7,729 nt of DNA. Source: Methanobacteriaceae archaeon. Lineage in GTDB: Archaea > Methanobacteriota > Methanobacteria > Methanobacteriales > Methanobacteriaceae. Position numbers and translations under genes: made by a program. The stretch's first letter is position 1, and each line of letters starts with the position of its first letter. The stretch is taken from the NCBI GenBank assembly GCA_030693105.1, contig JAUYBK010000111.1, positions 1 through 7,729 of the forward strand, read 5' to 3'. Below the pieces are notes generated by a model, which saw nothing but the letters and a program-made list of their open reading frames with translations, had not been told where the DNA came from and did not search any database. Shown piece after piece: positions 1-5,615 of this stretch.

Positions 1-288
1 CACACCAAGATGCTCACTCCCCAAAAAATAGAAGATCTGGTTGAAAAATTAATATCTGGTAAAATAACTCACCAGGAAGTTCATCAGGATAAAGGGCACG
101 GTGCGTGGGTGGTAGAACCAATCGAAACCTTTGAATCTTTAGTTGCCACGGGCCCCCAGAGAAAATTACTCCAGAAGACCCCCTTTAAAGTTCACAAAGC
201 GGCTCCGGCCGGTGATGTTATGATGGCCGGGCCAGCAGGACTTATCAAATCTGTACTATCAAAAAATAAGTCGAAAATGGAGATATAG
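1..288 (+). CDS. Unrecognised protein, C-terminal part (probably cut by window edge)
   Basis: I do not recognise this protein. The frame is open to the left edge (His-Thr-Lys before the first ATG at 10), so it is either the C-terminal part of a longer gene or a 92-residue protein starting at 10. The bases before ATG 10 (cacaccaag) contain no Shine-Dalgarno sequence, which favours a truncated longer gene. Counted from ATG 10, residues 3-22 look like an amphipathic helix (KIEDLVEKLISGKI). Then come a His-rich stretch with HQEVHQ and GHGAWVVEP, and a Gly/Pro-rich end (AAPAGDVMMAGPAGL) before a basic tail. There is no signal peptide or membrane segment. The stop codon directly abuts the start of the PHP gene, so the two are almost certainly co-transcribed and probably translationally coupled. 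The coding call is solid; the function is unknown. Confidence 0.65.
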   Translation, partial: HTKMLTPQKIEDLVEKLISGKITHQEVHQDKGHGAWVVEPIETFESLVATGPQRKLLQKTPFKVHKAAPAGDVMMAGPAGLIKSVLSKNKSKMEI

Positions 289-936
289 ATGATCATAGAC
301 CCCCACGTTCACAGTAACTACTCCGGAGATTCCACAGCCAAGGTAAGTGATATCATCAAATACTCCCGCCAGATTGGTCTGGATGCGGTGGCCATTGCCG
401 ACCATGACAACATGAAGGGGTCTAAAGAAGCTTTAGATAGGTTCAAGGGCCTCGATGATCTGGTTATAATTCCTGCCATGGAAATCACCACCAGCAAAGG
501 TCATATTGTGGCCTTGGGAATAAAAGAAGAGGTTCCCCCTGACCTGGATCCGGTTGAAACCGTGGAGATCATTCGAGATCAGGGAGGAATTGCCATAGCC
601 CCCCACCCCTTTGTACGCTACCGTGATGGTCTTTTCAGCCGCCTTAGCAGTCTGGACGTAGATGCCATGGAAACCCTGAACTCCCGATACATAATTGGCT
701 ACTCCAACTGGAGGGCCAAAAAAATGGCTGAAGAAAATAACATACCCAAAATTGGTGCCAGTGACGCCCATTTTTTAGAGGCCATAGGGAGTTGTGTAAC
801 TGACGTAGAGGCTGATTTTGACGTGGAAAGTATTCTGGAGGGCATACTGGCTGGTAAGACTAATGTCTTTGGAGACCGCACTCCGCTCCCCCTGATAATC
901 AAAGAAGTAATAAACAAGAAGATAAAACGGATTTAA
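289..936 (+). CDS. PHP-domain metal-dependent phosphoesterase
   Basis: A 215-residue protein of the PHP superfamily, which hydrolyses phosphoester bonds with a cluster of two or three divalent metals. The metal-site motifs are intact and in the usual order: HxH at residues 6 and 8 (DPHVHSNYSGDS), DHD at 38-40, Glu65, His72, His106 (APHPF) and SDAH at 158-161. The C-terminal segment after SDAH (GSCVTDVEADFDVESILEGILAGK) matches the short PHP_C region. At 215 residues it is shorter than TrpH/YciV-type nucleases of about 280 residues, because it lacks their inserted subdomain. This fits the compact archaeal PHP proteins of unknown substrate. No signal peptide is seen, so it is likely cytoplasmic. 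ATG 289 follows the upstream stop with no gap, and GGAGAT at 279-284 is its ribosome binding site inside the end of the upstream gene. The family is certain; the substrate (nucleotide, oligonucleotide or sugar phosphate) cannot be told. Confidence 0.9.
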   Translation: MIIDPHVHSNYSGDSTAKVSDIIKYSRQIGLDAVAIADHDNMKGSKEALDRFKGLDDLVIIPAMEITTSKGHIVALGIKEEVPPDLDPVETVEIIRDQGGIAIAPHPFVRYRDGLFSRLSSLDVDAMETLNSRYIIGYSNWRAKKMAEENNIPKIGASDAHFLEAIGSCVTDVEADFDVESILEGILAGKTNVFGDRTPLPLIIKEVINKKIKRI

Positions 937-983
937 TTTAGGAAAAACAAGTATTTTTGACCATTTTTTAGCCGGATAGAACC

Positions 984-1766
984 ATGATAGTAGAATTCAT
1001 TCAGGAGAACTTTCTTTACCTTCACCCGGGTTACACTTTACTTAACACCATTGTATTTGGTATTATACTGGGCCTGGCCATACTGGCCATCATCCATATG
1101 TTTCAATGGCTTAAAAAAGACCCTGGCGAGTTATTCCTATCCATCATACCTTTCATATTCTTTGGTTCCAGTGCCCGGGCTCTGGTAGATAATGGCCTGT
1201 ACCCGTTAACGCTTTTTCTGGTCACGCCAGGGTTATACGTCCTCACTAGCCTGTATACTATATTTGCACTTATATTTTCAATATATCTGGAAAAAAAGAA
1301 GGGTTGGGACTATCGCTACACTATGTTCACTATGGGGGCCTTAATCTGCGTTCCCAATATACTGAGTATGGAGCACATTAATTTAATTCCATTTTTCCAA
1401 GTATTAGGATCCTGGGCCCTGATATCCGCACCTTTTGTCATACTGCGCAATAAATGGTGGCTATTAAAGGATAAAGTCAACCTGGGCATCCTCATGGCTC
1501 ACCTTTTAGATGCCAGCTCAACCTTCATTGCCGTGGACTTCTACGGCTACGGAGAACAGCATGTGTTGCCCAACACTCTAACCCAACTGGTCAATACTGC
1601 TGCGGTGATGTTCCCCCTCAAGATCACAATAATATTAGCTGCATTGTATATCATAGATACCAACGTGAAGGATAACATTACCAGAAACATGCTTAAACTG
1701 GCCATATTTATATTAGGACTAGCTCCCGGGCTTCGAAACTTCCTGAGCCTGGGCATGGGGACCTGA
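984..1766 (+). CDS. DUF63 family polytopic membrane protein
   Basis: A 260-residue integral membrane protein with about seven or eight hydrophobic segments (roughly residues 19-43, 50-68, 75-102, 113-130, 135-155, 165-185, 202-226 and 236-256). The polar signatures fit the archaeal DUF63 family: GSSARALVDNGLYP at 61-74 with TPGLY at 81-85, HLLDASSTFIAVDFYGYGEQHVLPN beginning at His173 and broken here only by description, and the final LGLAPGLRNFLSLGM. Charged or metal-capable residues (Arg65, Asp69, His173, Asp176, Asp185, Glu191, His193) sit within or next to membrane segments. That suggests a transporter or intramembrane enzyme rather than a passive anchor, but this is inference and no function is established that I know of. 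ATG 984 lacks a clear Shine-Dalgarno sequence. It follows the PHP gene by 47 nt, so co-transcription is possible, and leuA follows 92 nt later. Confidence 0.85.
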   Translation: MIVEFIQENFLYLHPGYTLLNTIVFGIILGLAILAIIHMFQWLKKDPGELFLSIIPFIFFGSSARALVDNGLYPLTLFLVTPGLYVLTSLYTIFALIFSIYLEKKKGWDYRYTMFTMGALICVPNILSMEHINLIPFFQVLGSWALISAPFVILRNKWWLLKDKVNLGILMAHLLDASSTFIAVDFYGYGEQHVLPNTLTQLVNTAAVMFPLKITIILAALYIIDTNVKDNITRNMLKLAIFILGLAPGLRNFLSLGMGT

Positions 1767-1798
1767 GTTTAGAACCTGGGAACTCAACCATTCACCAA

Positions 1799-1806
1799 TT
1801 TATTTA
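1799..1806 (+). promoter_or_regulatory. Possible TATA box for leuA
   Basis: An A/T-rich TTTATTTAT-like element lies within the 92-nt gap between the DUF63 gene and leuA. An archaeal start site about 25 nt downstream would give a leader of roughly 30 nt. The match to TTTATATA is imperfect and other A/T-rich positions (around 1822-1840) are possible, so this is tentative. Confidence 0.3.
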
Positions 1807-1847
1807 TGAAACCGCCTACATAACATAATAATACTATTTAGATAATT

Positions 1848-1852
1848 GAGGT
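1848..1852 (+). promoter_or_regulatory. Ribosome binding site of leuA
   Basis: GAGGT lies 6 nt before ATG 1859. This supports that start over the in-frame ATG at 1865 (12 nt away) and the later in-frame ATG at 1886. Confidence 0.6.
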
Positions 1853-1858
1853 CTTCCC

Positions 1859-3376
1859 ATGTACATGGAGAGTGTAATAAAAAAGATGAGGCTACCAGAG
1901 CGGGTGCGGATATTCGACACTACCCTCCGCGATGGTGAACAGACTCCAGGGGTAGCCATAACTCCAAAAGAAAAGATAAGAATAGCCAAAAGGCTTGATT
2001 TGCTGGGAGTGGATACTATAGAAGTTGGTTTCCCAGCTTCTTCACCGGGAGAACAGCAGGCCGCCCGTGAAATAAAGAGCCTGAACTTGAATGCTCAAGT
2101 TTGTGGTTTAGCCCGAGTTCTGCGCGAAGACCTGGACGCTGCTATCGACAGTGATGTGGACTACATCCACACTTTTATCGGAACTTCAACCCTTCACCGC
2201 GAGTACAAACTGAAAATGACCAAAGAAGACGTTCTTCAAAAGGCAGTGGAAGCAGTGGAGTACATTAAGGACCAAGGAATCATAGCTGAGTTCTCAGCCG
2301 AAGACGCAACTCGCACTGAATTTGATTATCTTAAAGAGATTTACAGGGCAGTAGAATCTGCTGGTGTTGATTATATCAACGTACCGGATACAGTAGGGGT
2401 GTTGGTCCCTTCATCCATGAATTACTTGATTGGACAGCTCAAAAATGAACTTTCGGTACCACTCAGCGTCCACTGTCATGACGACTTTGGGCTGGCGGTA
2501 GCCAACTCTCTGGCAGCAGTAGAAGCCGGTGCAGAACAGGTACACGTTACCATTAATGGAATGGGTGAAAGAGCAGGAAATACTTCCCTTGAAGAAGTGG
2601 TAATGGCACTATTGACTAATTACGATGTAAAACTAAATATAAATACTAAACTACTGGTTGGAACTTCTCAGATGGTCTCCCGTATTACTGGGGTGAAAAT
2701 GCCGCCTAATAAGGCCATTGTAGGTGAAAACGCCTTTGCCCACGAAGCTGGGATTCACGTACACGGAGTTCTGGCCAAGGCTGAAACCTACGAACCACTC
2801 CAACCAGAGATAGTTGGCCACACCCGAAGAATAGTTATTGGAAAACATACCGGAGCCAAGGCGTTATGGTCAAAACTGGATGACTATGGTATTGAGATGA
2901 ATGAAGACCAGTTTTGCCAGGTCTTTGACCAGGTCAAAAAACTGGGTGATAAAGGTAAAATGGTCACTGATGCGGACCTAAAAGCACTGGCAGAAACAGT
3001 TCTGGGAAGGGCTCAAAAAGAAACTGTCAAGTTGGAAGGACTCTCTGTACTCACCGGGGACAATGTTCTCCCCACGGCAACTATAAAACTCAACATAGAT
3101 GGGGAAGTTAAAACTGCTGCCAAAACCGGGGTTGGACCGGTTGACGCTGCTATAAATGCCATACAAAGTTTAGTTGGCGACACGCGAGATATAGAACTTA
3201 AAGAATACAACATTGAGGCCATAACTGGTGGAACTGACGCATTGGCCGAGGTTTTCGTAATCATGGTAGATCAAGAAGGTAATCAGGCTACTGGTCGTTC
3301 CACAGTAGAAGACGTTGTCATGGCCAGTGTAGAGGCCGTATTGGATGCAATTAACAAAATATTAATGGAAAAATAA
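1859..3376 (+). CDS. leuA: 2-isopropylmalate synthase
   Basis: Catalyses condensation of acetyl-CoA with 2-oxoisovalerate to 2-isopropylmalate, the committed step of leucine synthesis in the cytoplasm. The 505-residue length is typical of archaeal LeuA. The N-terminal HMGL-like TIM barrel (about residues 15-285) carries FDTTLRDGEQTPG at 19-31 with catalytic Arg24 and metal ligand Asp25, HCHDDFG at 205-211 (His205 and His207 bind metal) and GMGERAGN at 234-241 (Asn241). VGENAFAHEAGIHVHG follows the barrel. The C-terminal LeuA dimer/regulatory domain (about 370-500) includes GVGPVDAAI from Gly424, so leucine feedback inhibition is plausible. Paralogues in methanogens are CimA (citramalate) and AksA (homocitrate). 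The VGFP segment after beta2, YKLKM, and EFSAEDATRTE resemble LeuA rather than CimA, and AksA lacks the C-terminal domain. Substrate assignment is by sequence resemblance only. Confidence 0.88.
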   Translation: MYMESVIKKMRLPERVRIFDTTLRDGEQTPGVAITPKEKIRIAKRLDLLGVDTIEVGFPASSPGEQQAAREIKSLNLNAQVCGLARVLREDLDAAIDSDVDYIHTFIGTSTLHREYKLKMTKEDVLQKAVEAVEYIKDQGIIAEFSAEDATRTEFDYLKEIYRAVESAGVDYINVPDTVGVLVPSSMNYLIGQLKNELSVPLSVHCHDDFGLAVANSLAAVEAGAEQVHVTINGMGERAGNTSLEEVVMALLTNYDVKLNINTKLLVGTSQMVSRITGVKMPPNKAIVGENAFAHEAGIHVHGVLAKAETYEPLQPEIVGHTRRIVIGKHTGAKALWSKLDDYGIEMNEDQFCQVFDQVKKLGDKGKMVTDADLKALAETVLGRAQKETVKLEGLSVLTGDNVLPTATIKLNIDGEVKTAAKTGVGPVDAAINAIQSLVGDTRDIELKEYNIEAITGGTDALAEVFVIMVDQEGNQATGRSTVEDVVMASVEAVLDAINKILMEK

Positions 3377-3424
3377 ATCTAGCCTTAAAGAGATTTACCG
3401 GACAAAAAAAGGTGATTAAACTTT

Positions 3425-3432
3425 TTTATATA
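3425..3432 (+). promoter_or_regulatory. TATA box for the REC-PAS gene pair
   Basis: A perfect archaeal box A, TTTATATA, lies in a T-run/A-run context and is preceded by a BRE-like attaaac. Transcription is expected to start about 25 nt downstream, near 3452-3457, giving a leader of about 30 nt to the GTG start. The T-run 3422-3427 could also help end leuA transcripts; I see no hairpin there. Confidence 0.7.
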
Positions 3433-3468
3433 AAAAATGAGATTAATAAAATGACAATAAAAAGATAT

Positions 3469-3473
3469 GGGGG
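3469..3473 (+). promoter_or_regulatory. Ribosome binding site of the first REC-PAS gene
   Basis: GGGGG lies 9 nt before the GTG start at 3483 and can pair with the CCUCC of the 16S tail with one G-U pair. The same GGGGG block precedes the second paralogue at 4284-4288, so the site was probably copied with the gene. Confidence 0.55.
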
Positions 3474-3482
3474 CATGATCAA

Positions 3483-4229
3483 GTGAGTATTGCTAATATT
3501 CTGGTAGTTGAGGATGAAAGAATCACTGCTGAAGATATTAAGGTTGGTCTGGAGTTTGCAGGTTATAAAGTACCTGCTATTTGTGCTTCTGGAGAAGCAG
3601 TCCATAAAGCAGGTAAACTCCAACCAGACTTGGTTTTGATGGACATAAAACTGGAAGGAAAAATGGATGGTATAGAAGCTGCCGGTGAGATAAGACGGCT
3701 TTACGATATACCAGTAATCTATTTGACGGCCTACAGTGACCAAAGAACCATAGAAAGGGCCAAAAAAACCGAACCTTCCGGGTTCCTAGTTAAAGGACAG
3801 GGGATAATTAACAAACCCTTTGAAGAAAGTGAACTTCACGCTGCTATTGAAATAACCTTGTACCGGGACCAGATGGAAAAAGAACATGAACAGCTATGTT
3901 CAGCCATGCTTCGAAATGTTAGCGAGGCCGTAATATACACTGATGCTTCTAACAAGGTTAAGTTCATGAATGCTACTGCAGAGGGCATCACTGGGTGGTC
4001 TAAAGAAGATGCAGTGGGTAAAGTTATAGATGAAGTATTCTTGGAGTTTAAATCCGTTAGTCAGGAAATGGATCTGGAAGATGCTCTACAGGAAGGCAAA
4101 TCCACTTCTTACCAGCCTCTCTCTGGTTCTCCAGTTTTACTGGAAGGAAAAGTGTCACCCTTAAAAGATGGTAAAGGGAATTTCAGCGGATTGTTAATTA
4201 TTTTCAGAACTAAAGGAAGTCAAACTTAG
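3483..4229 (+). CDS. REC-PAS response regulator, first of tandem pair
   Basis: A 248-residue two-component protein. The receiver domain (about residues 4-125) has acidic Glu10/Asp11, phosphoacceptor Asp54 in VLMDIKL, Thr82 in YLTAYSD and KPF at 111-113. A linker helix (about 115-135) leads to a PAS domain (about 133-245, starting SEAVIYTDASNKVKFMNATAEGITGW) that ends the protein. No HTH, GGDEF or kinase output is present, so it probably passes the signal by phosphotransfer or protein contact in the cytoplasm. Start is GTG 3483, because the receiver begins at once (NILVVEDE) and the sequence aligns with the paralogue's start. An insertion of seven residues (KGQGIIN) separates the beta5 strand from KPF: Lys104 has the usual 22-residue spacing from Thr82, while Lys111 carries the KPF motif. 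It lies 65 nt before its paralogue, downstream of a strong TATA box. Which kinase phosphorylates it is unknown; none is in the window. Confidence 0.9.
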   Translation: MSIANILVVEDERITAEDIKVGLEFAGYKVPAICASGEAVHKAGKLQPDLVLMDIKLEGKMDGIEAAGEIRRLYDIPVIYLTAYSDQRTIERAKKTEPSGFLVKGQGIINKPFEESELHAAIEITLYRDQMEKEHEQLCSAMLRNVSEAVIYTDASNKVKFMNATAEGITGWSKEDAVGKVIDEVFLEFKSVSQEMDLEDALQEGKSTSYQPLSGSPVLLEGKVSPLKDGKGNFSGLLIIFRTKGSQT

Positions 4230-4255
4230 GTTTCTTAGTAGAGTTTAAACAGGCT

Positions 4256-4265
4256 AATTTAAATT
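4256..4265 (+). promoter_or_regulatory. Possible internal promoter or palindromic site before second REC-PAS gene
   Basis: AATTTAAATT is a perfect 10-bp palindrome about 30 nt before the start at 4295. A second perfect palindrome, GTTTAAAC, lies at 4243-4250. The first could act as a weak TATA box giving a very short leader, or both could be regulator sites. The A/T-rich content makes chance plausible. Confidence 0.25.
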
Positions 4266-4283
4266 GATCTGGTAATAGGTAAT

Positions 4284-4288
4284 GGGGG
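4284..4288 (+). promoter_or_regulatory. Ribosome binding site deciding the start of the second REC-PAS gene
   Basis: GGGGG abuts the ATG at 4289 with no spacing but lies 6 nt before the in-frame ATG at 4295. The latter spacing is workable and the former is not, so 4295 is the preferred start. The first paralogue has an equivalent block before its own start. Confidence 0.6.
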
Positions 4289-4294
4289 ATGAAA

Positions 4295-5047
4295 ATGGCG
4301 GCCGTGCGAATTTTGGTAGTTGAAGATGAGAGAATCACTGGAGAAGACATAAAAAGAGGTCTTAAAAAGGCAGGATATAACGTTCCAGCCATAGTGGTAT
4401 CTGGAGAAGACGCAGTTCAGAAAGCAGAGAAGTTCCAACCGGATCTGGTTATTATGGACATTAAGCTCGACGGAGAAATGGATGGAATAGAAGCGGCAGA
4501 GAAAATAAAGTCCAAACTTGACATTCCGGTAATCTATTTAACTGCCTACTCTGATGAAACTACCCTTCAACGTGCTAAAGTCACTCAACCATCGGGTTTT
4601 ATTCTTAAAGAGCCCTTTGGATTTTTACACAAACCTTTCGAGGACCGTGAACTCCACACTGCTATTGATATTACTCTTAACAATCATAAGTTAGAAAAAC
4701 GGTTTAAAAGTCAGAATAAGTGGCTTCAGACCATGTTAAGCAGTATAAGTGATCCAGTTATTTCTACAGATTCTAAAGGCAAAATTAATTTTATGAACAC
4801 GCCCGCTGAAGATATAACTGGATTTAAAGATAAAGATGTCTTGGAAATGGATATAACAGATATATTTGCAGATTTAAAAAATTTGGAAGATTTTGAAAAC
4901 GAATTTAAAATGCAAATGCCCCGCGATCTAGTGCTAAAGATCAAAAAAGGGGCTCAAATCAAGGTCGATGGAAGTGTGAACCCGGTTCTAGGTTTGGATG
5001 ATAAGCTAGAGGGATACACAGTTATATTCCGTCCTAAACCCTCCTAA
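4295..5047 (+). CDS. REC-PAS response regulator, second of tandem pair
   Basis: A 250-residue paralogue of the preceding gene with the same order: receiver (about 4-127) then PAS (about 137-249, from DPVISTDSKGKINFMNTPAEDITGF). Receiver residues are intact: Glu10/Asp11, Asp55 in VIMDIKL and Thr83 in YLTAYSD. Between beta5 and the last helix it reads GFILKEPF then GFLHKPF (101-108 and 109-115), an apparent tandem copy of the beta5/KPF segment. Lys105 has the normal 22-residue spacing from Thr83, and Lys113 sits in the second KPF. Two further candidate starts exist: ATG 4289, two codons upstream, and GTG 4304. I prefer 4295 because of the GGGGG spacing and because MAAVRILVVEDE then aligns residue for residue with the paralogue's MSIANILVVEDE. 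There is no output domain or membrane segment. It is likely co-transcribed with the first gene and may interact with it or share its kinase. The PAS half is more diverged than the receiver half. Confidence 0.9.
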   Translation: MAAVRILVVEDERITGEDIKRGLKKAGYNVPAIVVSGEDAVQKAEKFQPDLVIMDIKLDGEMDGIEAAEKIKSKLDIPVIYLTAYSDETTLQRAKVTQPSGFILKEPFGFLHKPFEDRELHTAIDITLNNHKLEKRFKSQNKWLQTMLSSISDPVISTDSKGKINFMNTPAEDITGFKDKDVLEMDITDIFADLKNLEDFENEFKMQMPRDLVLKIKKGAQIKVDGSVNPVLGLDDKLEGYTVIFRPKPS

Positions 5048-5150
5048 AGTTTAAAAATTAGTTTCAATCTTCATCATATGAAATGAACATAATTAAGTTA
5101 AAAACCACGCCTAAACATTCAATAGAAAATAATGGGAATTTAACGCAAAA

Positions 5151-5158
5151 TATATATA
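5151..5158 (+). promoter_or_regulatory. TATA box of alba
   Basis: TATATATA within aaaatatatataat lies in the 156-nt gap before alba, preceded by an A-rich BRE-like cgcaaaa. The expected start site is about 5177-5183, giving a leader of 20-27 nt. A strong core promoter suits an abundant chromatin protein and separates alba from the REC-PAS pair. The rest of the gap is A/T-rich without a clear terminator. Confidence 0.7.
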
Positions 5159-5169
5159 ATAATGACTAA

Positions 5170-5189
5170 CAGTATCACCATCAGTATCA
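5170..5189 (+). repeat. Direct repeat in the alba promoter/leader
   Basis: CAGTATCA occurs at 5170-5177 and again at 5182-5189, a 12-nt period. It spans the predicted transcription start, between the TATA box and the Shine-Dalgarno site. It could be an operator or leader element, or chance. Confidence 0.5.
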
Positions 5190-5191
5190 TT

Positions 5192-5197
5192 GGAGGT
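5192..5197 (+). promoter_or_regulatory. Ribosome binding site of alba
   Basis: GGAGGT is a near-ideal Shine-Dalgarno sequence. It lies 6 nt before ATG 5204 and only 3 nt before GTG 5201, so the ATG is the preferred start. Confidence 0.8.
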
Positions 5198-5203
5198 TAA
5201 GTG

Positions 5204-5479
5204 ATGTCAGAGGACAATATAGTGTACATTGGAAACAAGCCGGTAATGAATTATGTCTTAGCGGTAGTGACTCAGATGAACAGTGGTGCTTCTGAAGTTA
5301 TTCTTAAGGCAAGAGGAAGAGCTATCAGTAGAGCAGTAGACGTTGCTGAGATCGTTAGAAACCGGTTTATCACCGACGCTAAAATAGGAAACATAGATAT
5401 AAGCACTGAGGAGATCATGAGTAACGAGGGTTCTTCTACAAACGTATCAGCCATAGAAATATCTTTATCTAAGGAATAA
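5204..5479 (+). CDS. albA: Alba family DNA/RNA-binding chromatin protein
   Basis: A 91-residue Alba, the small basic archaeal nucleoid protein that binds double-stranded DNA without marked sequence preference and also RNA, as a dimer. The whole family length is present: VYIGNKPVMNYVLAV at the N-terminus with Lys12 at the position of the loop lysine that contacts DNA in Alba proteins, KARGRAISRAVDVAEIVRNRF in the central helix, and the beta hairpin region ending in VSAIEISLSKE. The start is ATG 5204 rather than GTG 5201, from Shine-Dalgarno spacing and because most Alba sequences of this group begin MSE. It has its own TATA box and ends before a hairpin terminator, so it is probably monocistronic and highly expressed. 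It stands between the REC-PAS pair and a convergent propeller gene, and I see no functional link to either. Confidence 0.97.
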   Translation: MSEDNIVYIGNKPVMNYVLAVVTQMNSGASEVILKARGRAISRAVDVAEIVRNRFITDAKIGNIDISTEEIMSNEGSSTNVSAIEISLSKE

Positions 5480-5495
5480 ACAGCAAAAATCTTAC

Positions 5496-5525
5496 GAAAC
5501 CTCCGGGGTTTCATTTTTTTATTTT
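5496..5525 (+). terminator. Hairpin and T-tract terminator of alba
   Basis: A 6-bp perfect stem GAAACC (5496-5501) / GGTTTC (5507-5512) with a 5-nt loop lies 16 nt after the alba stop and is followed by ATTTTTTTATTTT. The U-rich tail alone would favour archaeal termination; the stem makes the call firmer. Confidence 0.75.
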
Positions 5526-5570
5526 AATTTAGTATGAATGCCATTTATTATATTATAAAAAGAAAATAAT

Positions 5571-5604
5571 TGCTAAGTCGCTGCATGCGACTTAAGCAGT
5601 TTTT
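5571..5604. terminator. Bidirectional hairpin between convergent genes
   Basis: An 11-bp stem with one bulged A and a 5-nt loop: TGCT plus AAGTCGC (5571-5581) pairs with GCGACTT, bulge A5594, and AGCA (5587-5598). On the plus strand GTTTTT follows. On the minus strand ATTATTTTCTTTTT follows, about 18 nt after the propeller stop. It probably terminates the minus-strand operon and backs up the alba terminator. Confidence 0.65.
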
Positions 5605-5615
5605 AGGAACTTTAT

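Noticed and set aside
433..771. Long open frame on the minus strand within the PHP gene
   Set aside because: It lies wholly opposite a well-supported conserved gene and its translation resembles no family. Other opposite-strand or shifted frames inside leuA, the propeller and the permease were dismissed for the same reason.
1764..1786. Inverted repeat TGAGTT / AACTCA after the DUF63 gene as a terminator
   Set aside because: The stem is 6 bp with an 11-nt loop, it overlaps the stop codon and no T-tract follows.
5201..5203. GTG as start of alba
   Set aside because: It is only 3 nt from a strong GGAGGT, while ATG 5204 has better spacing and gives the usual MSE start.
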